Origin: Phlegmacium glaucopus
Lineage: Eukaryota > Basidiomycota > Agaricomycetes > Agaricales > Cortinariaceae
DNA length: 51,552 nt
Assembly: GCA_015039465.1 (NCBI GenBank)
Contig: MU130354.1
Span: 7,040-58,591 of the forward strand
Direction of reading: 5' to 3'
Below the pieces are notes generated by a model, which made no database searches, had not been told where the DNA came from, and worked only from the letters and a program-made list of their open reading frames with translations. Positions 37,089-48,514 of this stretch are shown piece after piece. Position 1 is the first letter of the stretch; every line of letters begins with the position of its first letter. A program made the translations under genes and the position numbers.

Positions 37089-38980
37089 CGGTGTCGCTTA
37101 TTTTTTGAGGGTTTCTGGACGTCCTTGTCAGCGTAATTTTGAAAATGTTTTGAGTATCTCACCTTTTAGCTGTAAGTATGATGCAGTCACAAAGGTTGAA
37201 CGTTAATCGATTATGGTCTATTCGTGGCTTTTATGCCTGTTTTGCATATGGCTGTACAGACCCAGGGGCCAGGTATGCATCGTGGAACAGGGAGTCGATC
37301 AGAAGCCTCAATCTGTGGGGTAGATAAGCGGAGTGCGTTCCTTCGACACGGCTTGTCATAACAAGCTCCAGTCATTGTGTGATCTTCAAATTTGTACAAA
37401 TCTGCTGTCAGACGCCGAACCTGAGGCACAGGATTCAGCAGTCGAACAAACATTGCGGCTTCTTCGTTGGGTCGTCGGGACTAGTGAGACACGATGGTGT
37501 GATCTTACTTGTATGTAGTCATGTTGTCTCTTCTTGTGGATACAGATACTACTGATTCAGTGACTGGGCAGTCCATTCATATAAATTTAATAATAAAAGA
37601 GGGAGACATTTGTATGTTTTATCTCTTCTATGGCTTTCTCTTTTAATCAATGTGCCTTAGGTGCTGTCTTATCAAAGGGAAAATGAAGGGCAGTGCCAAA
37701 CAATAAAGAACCTGAATATAGGGCCACTCTACACACAAAATCCCAAGATTCTACACTGAAACCTTTAATCTTGCCAGTGGTCCTTGGACCTTCACCAACC
37801 AGCTCAGTTGTCATCAACATAGCTGATGACCCATGCAGTTCAGGTCAGGCCATCATTTGTGACTTCATACATTAGGAAACATTCAATTGGTAAGTAGCAC
37901 CAGTGACTTGTAATACAGTTGGCAATCTCAGGGCAGTGTGACATACCATAACATCACATAGAGACATCACAGTCACCCTCAAATAAGTGACCCACAGAAA
38001 TTGTGCTTTCAACAATGGCTTGCAGCCCAGGCTGGGTGGTTTTATTACATCATGAGTATCAAAACAATTTAATTTGAGGTTTTAACTGTTTCCAGCACTG
38101 AGTAAGGGGATGAGGCAGAGGGGAGCAGCTTACCTCACCTGTTGTTGCACATTGGCATCTTCAGGACATTGTGCGACTTGTGTCTGATATGCTGGCACCT
38201 ACAGTGACCTGTCCCCCTTGCCATTGTGTGCACTGTCTGTGTTTGGTTCAATTTTCATTCATTCCCTCTCACAAGAGTCACAACACTGTTGCTGTGCACA
38301 TCATCATACTGCCTTGCACACCCCTACAGCTGGACAATACTAGGGCCATGACCTGGCTGATTTCACTGGTAGATAACAGTGACTCAGGATTGGTACATTC
38401 CAATCATGACTTTGAAGATGTCCACTCCAAGACACCAGCTTGCTGGCAACTGTCCAGATACTTTATGTAACCCACTGAACTATAGGGCATGCTCATCATC
38501 AAGTAAGTACAATCTTCCACCCATCATTTCCCGGGAGTGACCACAATCGACACGCAACACACTCAGGCACACCATCACAAAGTGATGATGTGTCACTGAT
38601 CCCCCATCAAATTGGATGCTGTAGCTCGCCAGAGCCTTATTTTTGACACTCTGGCAAGTCTGTCGGTTAGGTGCCGCTGGGGTTTGGATTGGGCTAGTAA
38701 TTTGGTTAGGATCATGGTTAGCGTTAGGGGTTCGCATTAGTGATTTTTTCTCAGATTAATGGTAGGCTTAGGAATCAGGTATATGCTTTTTTTGCACGGT
38801 CTTGGGTAAGTATTTAGGTAGTTGGAACTCCAGCTGCCATGAGGCAGCTGAAGGATGGTGTGTCGTGTCTCACAACTTCCCCATTCAGGGAGTGTGTTGA
38901 TTGTGGTACATCAGGAAAAATGATTTTGGCCCTAGGTAGCCTTGGGTAATTTGTTAGTATCACATCACTACTCAGGACAT
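37089..38980. other. Gene-free region, mobile-element territory
   Basis: Nearly 1.9 kb without a protein-like ORF; several short plus frames (for example 38171-38470) lack motifs. Small cagtgac and caggaca words repeat. No recognisable transposase or reverse transcriptase was seen. Confidence 0.45.
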
Positions 38981-39135
38981 CCAAGGACACCCCAGGACAC
39001 CCCAGGACATCCTAGAGCAGCACAGGTAAAATTTGAGTGTTACACACTTATCCAAGGACACCTCAGGACAACCTAGGACAACCTAGGACAGCATAGATAA
39101 AGTTTTGAGTGTCACCCATTTTCTCAGGACACCTT
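38968..39135. repeat. Degenerate aggacacc/aggacaacct tandem repeat
   Basis: Short units of the form ccaggacac and cctaggacaac recur, grouped in two blocks of about 70 bp each starting with ctcaggacatcc (near 38970) and ccaaggacacctc (near 39052). Each block ends with gtgttacac or gtgtcaccc. A third partial block begins at 39113. Confidence 0.75.
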
Positions 39136-39261
39136 TAGTGTATCCTGGTGCATTGACCATCTGGATTAAATCACATCAGGAGGCCCTGGGAGTCCCTTAG
39201 AATTTATGAATTTTGCTAGAAAATCTTTAACCGCCGCGTCCAGGAAAGTATTTTGCAGTTT

Positions 39262-39366
39262 TCTCAATAAGGAGAGCTGCTATTAATATAATTTAAACAT
39301 ATTCAGGGTCCTAAAACAATTCTCTACCATCTTTAAAAAATTTCCTTTTTTGGAATTTATGTAATC
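39262..39366. repeat. Dispersed copy of the caataag...agggtcctaaaa unit
   Basis: The sequence ctcaataaggagagctgcta ... cagggtcctaaaa ... ttccttttttgg matches the tandem units inside the 47508-48386 element (47876-48265). It lies about 8.5 kb away in isolation, with no flanking terminal repeat, so it is a dispersed fragment of the same family. Confidence 0.75.
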
Positions 39367-39675
39367 TACCCTGACCCAGCACCATATGCTTGAAATCATG
39401 CTTATCTGTGATCATGTGACCAATGGTCTGTGCGCCATCCAAAAGATATATAAACCACCCACAATTTTGTTTTCTTATTTCCTACTTCCCCAGTATTATA
39501 CTAGTATATTTATGTATCACTATTTTATTATTATTTTATTACTAGTATATATTGATGTTTAGAATAATTGAATATAATTTTATTATTATTATTATTATTC
39601 TGTTGTGTGAGACCATTCAAATATCTGGTTTATATATGTTTTCTACTAGTAGCATCAGATCCAAAGGGACTAAGG

Positions 39676-39760
39676 CTGCCTCAGGATGCTCTCAGGTTGC
39701 CTCAGGATACTCTCAGGTTGCCTCAGGGCACTCTCAGGTTGCCTCAGGTTGCCCCAGGAC
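39676..39760. repeat. ctctcaggttgcctcagg short tandem repeat
   Basis: Four near-identical units of about 21 bp (tgcctcagg followed by ctctcaggt) run in tandem. A looser tail of ccaggaca words follows to about 39870. Confidence 0.75.
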
Positions 39761-39869
39761 AGCCTAAGACTTTTCATACATAGGTAACTTGCACCCCAGG
39801 GCGACCTCTTGACCTGAGCGCCCTGAGCTGCCTGGGGCACCCCAGGACATTTCAGGACAGCCTAGGGCA

Positions 39870-40146
39870 GAAGTCATTTTTCCTGATGTACATCCTCATC
39901 ATTTCCCATCCAGCTGCCCTCATTCACAATGTTTCAATTTTTTTTGCCAGGTTTCAACTTAGGGCATCACTGACCATGAGGCTCACAACCTCAAGATCAC
40001 ATCCTGTCAAGCAACAAGGGGACCTCAGTTGGAGTGCAGGCAGCAAGTTGGGATGCACACAAGTGTGCATGTTCGAGTTACCTGCAAATGTTGTCATTGC
40101 CAATGATGCAGGATAGTGTTAAGTTTAAACAAAGGGATAACATTGG
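39870..40146. other. Non-coding spacer before the palindrome
   Basis: About 280 bp of moderate composition; a plus-strand frame (39886-40116) has no motif. No gene was supported. Confidence 0.4.
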
Positions 40147-40517
40147 CATCAGAAAAAAATAACCTTGGCCTGGCTGGCTCTGGCTGCCCTGGCCAGCCCT
40201 GGCCAGCCCTGAACATATTTGGCTAGGTTTAAAAATCTGAAAAAAATCTAACAAATCACAGAAATATTTATAGTACCCAATTCCAAAAAAAAAGTAAACA
40301 ATTACATAAGACAGATGCTGAGATATTCAAGATATTAAAACAATTTAATATCTTGAATATCTCAGCATCTGTCTTATGTAATTGTTTACTTTTTTTTTGG
40401 AATTGGGTACTATAAATATTTCTGTGATTTGTTAGATTTTTTTCAGATTTTTAAACCTAGCCAAATATGTTCAGGGCTGGCCAGGGCTGGCCAGGCCAAG
40501 GTTATTTTTTTCTGATG
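40147..40517. repeat. Large near-perfect palindrome (foldback)
   Basis: The left arm begins catcagaaaaaaataacc and the right arm ends ggttatttttttctgatg. The arms of about 165-185 bp pair almost perfectly around a loop of about 5 nt near 40340. The only clear difference is about 20 extra bases of tggctctggctgccctggcc in the left arm. The matched words include aaatatttatagtacccaa and gatgctgagatattcaag with their complements. There is no ORF and no obvious target-site duplication was seen. Confidence 0.95.
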
Positions 40518-41302
40518 GGAGTAATTCTGGAATGGAACCGGAACAAGTAACAGAAAGGACTATGGCCTCAGTGTATGTGCTGTGCTGCCCAACTCCTATA
40601 GTGTCCTGATTTCGGAACTGGAAGAGAAAGGAACAAGATGGAAGCCTCAGTGACTTAGAGGACGAACAAGAGGAGGAAACTAAGTTGATATTCAAAACTA
40701 AGGAAAACATACAAGCTTCAAGTACTTAAAATAATAATAAGGAATAGCAACCAAAATATGAAATATAAATATAAAGTGCTGCGTTCTGCTCCCAGAAGGT
40801 CCTGCATTCTTGGGTGAATAATCCAATACTGGTGTGCTGGCTGATAATGGGAAAGAGATGACAAAGAATGGTTGTTATGGTGAAGATGTGGGAAACAGGT
40901 TTGGAGTAATGCTGGAGGAATTGGAATGACACAGAAAGGTCTCAGAGTTGGATGTAGCCTCATGTAGGAAGAGTAGATCCAGATACAAGGGGAAAGTACT
41001 GGTACAGAGTATGGACTACTGGAGACAGCTCCAACGGAGCCAGACTGGAGTAATGTAAGATGGAATGTAACAGATAGCTCAATGGGGTGGTGTTCCATGG
41101 TAACGTCTCATACCAATCACGTCCACTGCGTGGACAGTCTTGTACTAAACTAGGTCATGCAAGAGGGCAGTGTTTGGTGTCACATCCATTAGATAATGAT
41201 TTGTAGTCTTTTGAAATCATCACTACAAAATTTTAGTTGCCGGAATAATGTAGCATGACAGTAGAGACAAAAGCATAATTTCAAACACTTTATGCTCAAC
41301 TA
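40518..41302. other. Non-coding flank of the helicase ORF
   Basis: Minus-strand open frames (40471-40710, 40718-41098) have no motif. This is the expected promoter side of the helicase gene, but no promoter element was clear. Confidence 0.4.
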
Positions 41303-43670
41303 ATGAGCTCTTCAGCTGCTGAAAATGCCACAGATGCACCTAGTATAATCCCATCTACACCTCCAACTATTACATGGCCATTACAACCTCTCACTCTTAA
41401 TATTCCCCAAATCACCTTCAGCACACCACGACACAGGAAACAAGTGACGCCTAGTACTCCAAACCCTGCAAAACCATGGGTTCACATACAGAAAAAAGTC
41501 CCAACTGAGACCCTGGTAGACATAACCAGCCAGATTTTTGGGTATAAACCTCAAAACTGGCAGGTCAAGCTTGCTGAGAAAGTACTTGGCGGACACAATG
41601 CAATTGGACTGGTGGGTACAGGAGCCGGCAAGTCTCTGGTATTCACAATGCTGGCAATAGCCACGGAACTTGCTGGTTTCTCTGGGATCATGATTGTTAT
41701 TTGCCCACTAAAATCACTCCAAAAAGACCAAGTAAGCTGTGAATAAAACCTCAAAATAGTGTTGTGACTCACAGACCAGTTTTAGGTTTGCCGTTTCCAA
41801 AGTACGCGCACCATAGCCTTACCAGATCAAAATCAAGACCTTAAATTGACAGCCATCGCAATTAATGAAGATAATAATGAAGGCAAGGTGTTTACGGACC
41901 TTTCAAGAGGCAAATATCGCATTTGCTACGCATCTCCTGAGATACTGCTCCACAATCCTCAATTTAAAAAGCTTTTTCGAACTGAGGACTTCCATCAGAG
42001 GGTTGTGGCGATGGTTGTTGATGAGGCCCATGTCATAGAGAGTTGGAAGGACCAATTTCGAAAGGATTATGGGGAGCTATAAACATTGAGGATTATTGTG
42101 GGGACTGAGATACCATGGCTAGCACTTATGGCGACCTGTTCAACAAAAACATTTGAAATAATCTATACGACATTGGGAATGGGGGTGGACAAACCTTTCT
42201 ATGGGATTGACCTTGGAGCAGATTGTCCCAATCTTGCCCTATGGGTACGGCCTATGGAATATGCTGCATCCAGCATAGTGGACCTCCTCGCATTTGTTCC
42301 TACCTCTTCACAAAGCCCATCTGATTTTGAAAAAACAATCTTTTTCTTTAAGACACGACAGCTTACTCGTTGTGCTTGTGATCTCTGTCGCTATGTCGTG
42401 GCTCCTGAATTCCAGAAGTGCATATATGGCTTTACTGCTGTCAACTCAGAAGAATTCAAGGATAAGGTGATGGACCTCTTATGTGATGGCAGTGAGGTCC
42501 GATGGGTCTTCGCAACAATTGCTGCAGGGATGGGAACAGACATACCAGACATCGTAAAGTCTGTTATATTTGGGGTGGAACCATTGAATGAGGCATTTCA
42601 GAAGGCTGGCAGGGCAGGCCGATCAAAGGAAATGAAGGCAACAATGATTTGGCTTGTCGAGCCATGGGTGTTTGAGAAACCAGCACTCAGCTCTGACCCT
42701 GTCGTACCAGATGAGAACAATGTGGCTCCCACAAAGAAGGCCATTGCTGATGCAGAGAAGCGTGCCCAACTTGACTCTGCAGCACAAGAATTTATTAACC
42801 GCTCTCAGTTGCAACACTGCATGCGACAATTTGTTGTTGCTCACTTCCGTCCTCAACCAATACTCCCTGGCTTTCCCAGAGTCAACGACCACTCCAATCT
42901 CTAACCATTTCCTTTCATTACTTGGGAAGTCATTGAACAAGAAACCGTGTCTCAGAGCTTGTGTGGATGCAGTTCAGCAGCATGCAGGAGCCATCCAGAT
43001 GTTCCAGTGGGAATCCTCTCAGATGCGGAATGCTCAGTAATTAAACACCACTTAAACACTCTACACCATATCAGACCTGAACTAATGCCATCTCTTAATG
43101 AAGCACCATCCAGCGAAGACCCAGATTGGCAGCAGGTCCAGCCTCAAAACCAACCCCTTCGTTGTTCAAAACCAGAGCGTGAAAACCTCCACCAAGCTTT
43201 GGTTTTCTGGCATGATAAATACTGGTCTGACATTCGCTCACGCTATCCTTTCTTCACAAGTGAATGGGTTCTCACTGATGAGAATATCAACCGTTTGGTA
43301 CATAAGGCACACTTACTGCTGAACTGACCACAGCTTAGTGTGGATTTTGTTAAGGGGTTGATTCGGTCAATCCCTATTGACGACATTGTCCTTTTGTCCT
43401 TGGTCACTGTCCTTGAAGCTTTTTGCACAGCACGGAGGGATCGGGATGTGCAGGAAGCCCTTGAACGACACCCCAAACATATATATTGGCATTGCCAACC
43501 CAGCAATGTCTCAGACCCCCTTCAGTACTCTGAGAACATGGATCCTTGCTTATCAGGCACAGGCTTGCAAACACAGTGGCAAGTGGATGGTTATTCACAT
43601 TGGTATGAATTCATCCTAGCTATCCATAGTATGACTATTAATGTTGACATTGCTGAAGGGACACTCCTGC
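41303..43670 (+). pseudogene. RecQ-like DEAH-box helicase, decayed
   Basis: ATG 41303 opens a frame with an intron at 41732-41785. The helicase motifs are VGTGAGKSLVF (Walker A), IVICPLKSLQKDQ, VVDEAHVIESW (DEAH), RIIVGTEIPWLALMATCS, then in the second RecA domain TIFFFKTRQL, FATIAAGMGTDIPDI and EAFQKAGRAGRS. Three in-frame stops interrupt an otherwise open single frame: TAA 42080-42082 just after DYGEL, TAA 42902-42904, and TGA 43325-43327. The first replaces an expected codon between DYGEL and TLR. Downstream are RYPFFTSEWVLTDENINRL and FCTARRDRDVQEALERH, typical of the extended C-terminus of Agaricomycete RecQ-like proteins. The end is uncertain (about 43670) and overlaps the convergent DUF6589 gene. 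The intact family unwinds DNA; this copy cannot make a full protein unless stops are read through. Confidence 0.8.
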
Positions 43671-46435
43671 CCAAAATAAAGATCCGTGGCGGGATCCACC
43701 TCCATCCTTCCATCTGGATCACCAAAGACGCCCTCCACCTCAATTTCATCAAACATTTCAACAGTCATTCCAACTTCAGGATCCGAGCCATACAGATCTG
43801 TTCCACCCACACCCATTCTCTTCAGCCAATGCCCATACATACCCTTTTCAATGAGCATCTTCATCCCTTCTAGTAATACATCATGCACGGGTGAATTCTT
43901 CTTCTCCCGAATTTTTTTCTGAGTCATAGTACTCTGTATTTTGCGGTTGGTGCTGAGAGAATGAACTTTGTGCATGGAGAGATCAAGGCAGAGGGCTGCA
44001 ATGTCTGCATGAATACTAACCTCACTTTGCTTGTGATTGAAGTCTCGACTGGCAAACCAACTTGACATTTCATAAGCCAATTTTTGCAAGACCTCAACAC
44101 ATGCCGAAGACTTTTCCTGTATGTGAACAATGGAGGCACAGCTGCCCATTGCTGCAAACATGTTCTACAATATCCCTTATTAGTAGCTGAGAAATCACCT
44201 TTGTAAAACCATTATTGTGTTCTAGGTATAAGTCTGTCAGAATTGAATGGCCTTTTTTGCCCCAACGGTTGACCAGCCATGTTCTTTCAACCACTTCACA
44301 AAGAATTTGAGGGAATTCATACTGGAACTGTGCCTTCATTTCCAGAATTTTATTTCCGTAGTTGTGGCATCCAGCACCACGCATCATGAAGATCCAGAAG
44401 TCATAAACAACCCACATTTGCCCAACATCTGCATCACAGACAGCATCACAGAACTCCCAGAAAAACAGGCTATCTTGAATGAATAGAATAGAATGAGCAA
44501 GAACCTCATCCCCTGCTTTGAGAGCATCTTGTGCAGCTGCTGTGGTTGCGTACTTGGTGATTACTTCATCCACAACAGATTCAAACTTGGCACAGCTTGG
44601 TGTCCAGACTTTGAGATCGGAAACTGAGCGTTTTCCAAGGACAATTCTATAAAATTTAGACCTTGAAAAGACTACATGAAACTGGAATGGAACTGGACAT
44701 ACCTGGTACCATCAAGAAGTCAAGCAATCAGGGAATGTGTAACCAATTCCTTGGCCTTGTTATACTCAGGGTTTTTGATGTCAAGCTTTGAACGACGTAG
44801 TAGGATTCAGTGTTGCTCAAGTGAGCTAGGATTTGCCTGATTTGCAGTTCCTAGATGGGTGCGGAATAACATGTACATGGCATTGAGTTGAAAGTGGAAG
44901 GGCATTGCTGACTCCTGGACCCAGTCAAAGCAAAGAAATGCTGAGAACTCATCACGGTGTTCATCCTTCATCAATCATAGATTTCAGATAGTCAACCAAT
45001 CCCCAACCAATAAACAAAGTTCAGTCTCAACAATTTCTACAGCTAGACCCAACAGAGTTGTAAAGATCTTCTCGACAACACGAATTGTGCCACCAACAGA
45101 GGACTCTTCCTCATTTAAGGCTGGTAAGGGAAAGAACTCCATTTTTTGGCTGCCAAGTACACAGATTTTAGGCTTTAATTTCTTTGTGAGCTTGCATAGT
45201 GGCCGTGCGTTGCGGCGCTTGCGCATTTTACCAGGAAGGTGTTTAAGGAGAATTGTACGCAAAGCATGTTTGAATGCAGAGATAACTTGAGCATGTTTGT
45301 TGGCATCAGGAATCAAGGATTCAGGCATGAGGAGACGGCGCATCCCCACACATTTCCTTCATTCAGAGATTGATAATGCGGCAGCATAGACAGTGTGGGT
45401 AAATTTCTTTGGAAGGGAAAAACAGCAAGGGTTGTTGCATTGATCTGTTGTGTTGCAGAATCCAGGCGTTGAGATGTCTTTCGTAAAGTGAAGTTGATGT
45501 TGTCATAAACGACCCCCATAAACAATTAGATTTCGTGACAAAAGTCTGAGCTTGGAGTTTGGCATCTTCAGAAAGGTTGCGGAGAGCTGACTGAACTGTT
45601 CTAATTCCCATTTATTTGTAAATGTAACATAGGAGGTGTATTTCATGTAGAACCCACTGATAACTAACAGACAATCCCATACAATTGAATGTATCAATAA
45701 CTCTCTGACTGCCACCCGAACTCGACAGAAAAATACCCATAATCAACTGGAACGCATTTGTAGCACGATTCCTGAAGAACAATAGCATGCTTATAATCAC
45801 AACAATAATCTGTAAAGGGTGAATTGGTAAGTGTCTGAGGTAGATGCAAAAGAAATACCTTTGAAGCCATGATATCTTTTCCGGCCTTCTCCTTTCCATT
45901 CCATCACTCAGAGTCGTTCTCTGCAGTCAAAAGGGCATGTAGAAGAAAGGTGACACATGGTAGGAGGTTGGAGTAGGTTTTCCCAAATTTCTTGAGGCCA
46001 AAATCGGTTGTAAGATATGAGATGTTGAGTCCAGAGGATGAAATCCTCAGACTGGGATCATGATAGGCACAAGTAGATTCCTTGACCATGATTTCGGCAG
46101 CCTTCTGAGTGATTGCCATGTTAAGTTGTCTTCTGGCAGTTTCTGAAGGCACCTGTGCCACCCAGATGTCGAGAAGGCGGCTAGGTATGAAGGTGCTGCC
46201 AGCTTGATAACGAAGGCTTTGTGCTGCTGAGGTTGGCTCATTGTAGAAGGCCTCAATAAATTCATTAGTAGAGCGCCACCCCGAGGCCTTGACTTTGTCA
46301 ATCGTAGCTTGTAACTTCGTTTTATCAGGCTTTTTGTGGCCAAGAGACATAGCAAAAGCGCTAAAGCTGCCAGAGACAAATGAAAAGACAGGTTGTGGTG
46401 TGGCGTGACCCGCCTGTGATGCTGGCAACTAAAAT
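43616..46435 (-). pseudogene. DUF6589-type gene, broken
   Basis: Minus-strand pieces in order are: FAMSLGHKKPDKTKLQATID (ATG at 46350 or earlier), SRLLDIWVAQVPSETARR, FGLKKFGKTYSNLLPC, then TGA at 45904-45906 followed in frame by WNGKEKAGKDIMASK. After an intron comes ATNAFQLIMGIFLSSSGG, then TVQSALRNLSEDAK, VYDNINFTLRKTSQRLDS, NEEESSVGGTIRVVEKIFTT, FWIFMMRGAGCHNYGN and EHNNGFTKVI, ending near SNVNINSHTMDS. At least one stop and several frameshifts (for example near 45530 and 45370) separate these blocks. I recognise this as the DUF6589 family of basidiomycetes by the NAFQ..MGIF, YDNINF and WLVNRWG...DLYLEHN motifs. Function is unknown. It faces the helicase tail to tail and overlaps its C-terminal end. 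Confidence 0.65.
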
Positions 46436-47507
46436 GTGAAAGACTACAAAAACAGACACTCAAATTTGCTCTGCGATTATGAGGTTCTTTATCTTGTGAT
46501 AAAATAAAATAAAATAGATATTTGTAAAGGAATTCAACTATAGAAAAAATCTTCCCTCATATAAGAAAGGGCCAGAGTGACGGATGGACTGATATTAAAT
46601 GAACAAGCTGGAAATTTACACTGCTATGATGAAACCCCTAGTTTGGTATAAGCCCCACTCACATTTGCACGTGGGTGGGTTTGCTTAGTTGAGCCTAGGT
46701 AACTAGCTAGATGCAGTACTTCCTGTTACTTATAAAGTACATCTCTAATGCTTAATATATGTCTTATATTCACCACTGTAAGGAAAGTAAATACTTTATG
46801 GTTGAACAATGGATCTATTAGTATTACCGAAAAGGGATAGAGCCACCAAACGGCCCAACTAACACTTTCTATTTCTTTATGCCACACTTTTCACTTCATT
46901 GTTTTATTTCATTTAAATACTCAACCTTTGGTACTGTAGAAAATCAGTTGAATACTCCCCAATAAATCACTCTCAAAGGACTCATATTACGAGCCCTACT
47001 TCTATCACTATTAAAGAAAAACACAAGTATTTTCTCAGAGCAATGAAGGTCCATTGCCGAGAATTCTGTGCTATTGAAATACAAACTGCCTGTTGCTTGA
47101 ACACTGAAGTGGACAGAGTCCCTTCCTCTCGCAAAATAAACACCCTTTTCTGCCGTAGTGCCTACTACATCATTACACCACCTCCAGGACCATGGCTTAC
47201 TGTATTATTTGGTTGTATAGTTGCTTGAAGGAAAGTCTACATCAGTAAAGTCAGGGATTTCCCATAGTTTGTCATAGTTATGTCACACCAAATTATAGTA
47301 GCCTATAGTCACATCACATAAAATTATAGTATTCTACAGTCACGTCACCATAACTATAGTGAGTTATAGTTTCATAGTATTCACGTTGCGCACACCAGTG
47401 CTATCTAGCATGGTCTAGTTTCCTCACTCTGTCACATCACACATTTTTCAAGATTTTTCATTAAGTTAAATAAACCAACCCTAAACAAATCCAAAATTAC
47501 TATGTAA
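46436..47507. other. Non-coding region between DUF6589 gene and inverted-repeat element
   Basis: Just over 1 kb without a supported gene; a plus-strand 61-codon frame (47043-47228) has no motif. At 47262-47370 short tatagtcac and cataactatag words recur. The DUF6589 promoter would be at the left end. Confidence 0.45.
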
Positions 47508-48386
47508 GCTAGAATCATGTATCAAACTGGACAGTTGCCCATGAGAAGGTATATATCAGAGGGGCAATCTACCCATTGGCAATTTGCCCACTGTTCCACA
47601 TGGTGCTAGGGTATGTAAGACAGTGTGTACTTTTGGCATATTTGGATTTTGATGGGATCAATTTCAAAAGTATGACCTTCTATTTGGCTCAATTTCTATG
47701 TTTAGAGTTCAATTATATGATTTTATGGCCTCAAATGCAAACAAATATAAAAATATAGTCTTGGCAGGCACACAGTATTTATATTTAGCTATCATCCAAG
47801 GCAGCTCTAAATGATACAACTCAATTTTGGACTTAAATTTGTTTAATATAGCCTTTTGTTTAATATAGCTCTTTTCAATAAGAAAAGAAGCTATTAATAT
47901 ATTTTAAATAGATTTAGGGTCCTAAGAAGATCCTCTATCATTCTATACAATATTTCCTCTTTGGGAAAAATTTCCCATAGGCCAAATCTCATTTAGCACT
48001 GTGTTTAAAAATGTATTTTGCATTTTTCTCAATAAGGAAAGAAGCTATTAATAGAATTTCAACGGATTCAGGGTTCTAAAAGGATGCTCCATCCTTTAAA
48101 ACACTATTTCCTTTTTGGGAAAATTTCCCATAAGCAAAATCTCATTTAGCACTGTGTTTTGCATTTCTCCCAATAAGAAAAGGAGCTATTATTAGAATTT
48201 CAACAGATTCAGGGTCCTAAAAGGATGATCTATCATTCTTACAATTTTTTCTTTTTTGGAAATATATGTATCTTGGGCAACTTGCCTGACAGGTAGATTG
48301 CCTCCCTGATATATTGACAGGCAGATTGCCCCCTGGATATATGCCTTCTCATGGGCAACTGCCCATTTTGATACATGGTTCTAGCT
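47508..48386. mobile_element. 879-bp element with terminal inverted repeats, no ORF
   Basis: The left end starts agctagaatcatgtatcaaa and continues cagttgcccatgagaagg, atatatcagaggggcaatct. The right end reads the complement: ccttctcatgggcaact, gcccattttgatacatggtt, ctagct. The arms are about 80 bp, with a 28-bp insertion in the right arm duplicating gggggcaatctgcctg. Between them lie three tandem units of about 140-154 bp (starting 47876, 48030 and 48171). No ORF is present, so it looks like a non-autonomous DNA element (MITE-like). No target-site duplication was found. Confidence 0.75.
47876..48265. repeat. Three tandem ~150-bp units inside the element
   Basis: Each unit starts caataag and carries agctatta, cagggtc/tcctaa, a tttcctttttgggaaa block and tctcatttagcactgtgttt. 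Spacings are 154 and 141 nt; the third unit is cut short by the terminal repeat. Confidence 0.85.
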
Positions 48387-48514
48387 GCTAAAGGTGAAGT
48401 AGCTGGATTGTGACAAGTGACCGACTCAGTGACATTTGACAAGTGGCTTGGGCACTTATTTGATTCTTATCTCCCCCCATCATGTCTACTTGTAGGACTC
48501 GCTGATCCGCTGTC

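Noticed and set aside
41230..46435. 14-nt inverted match (attttagttgcc at 41230, complement at 46422) as ends of a helicase/DUF6589 element
   Set aside because: It coincides with an intron acceptor at the DUF6589 end and is too short; no target duplication was seen.
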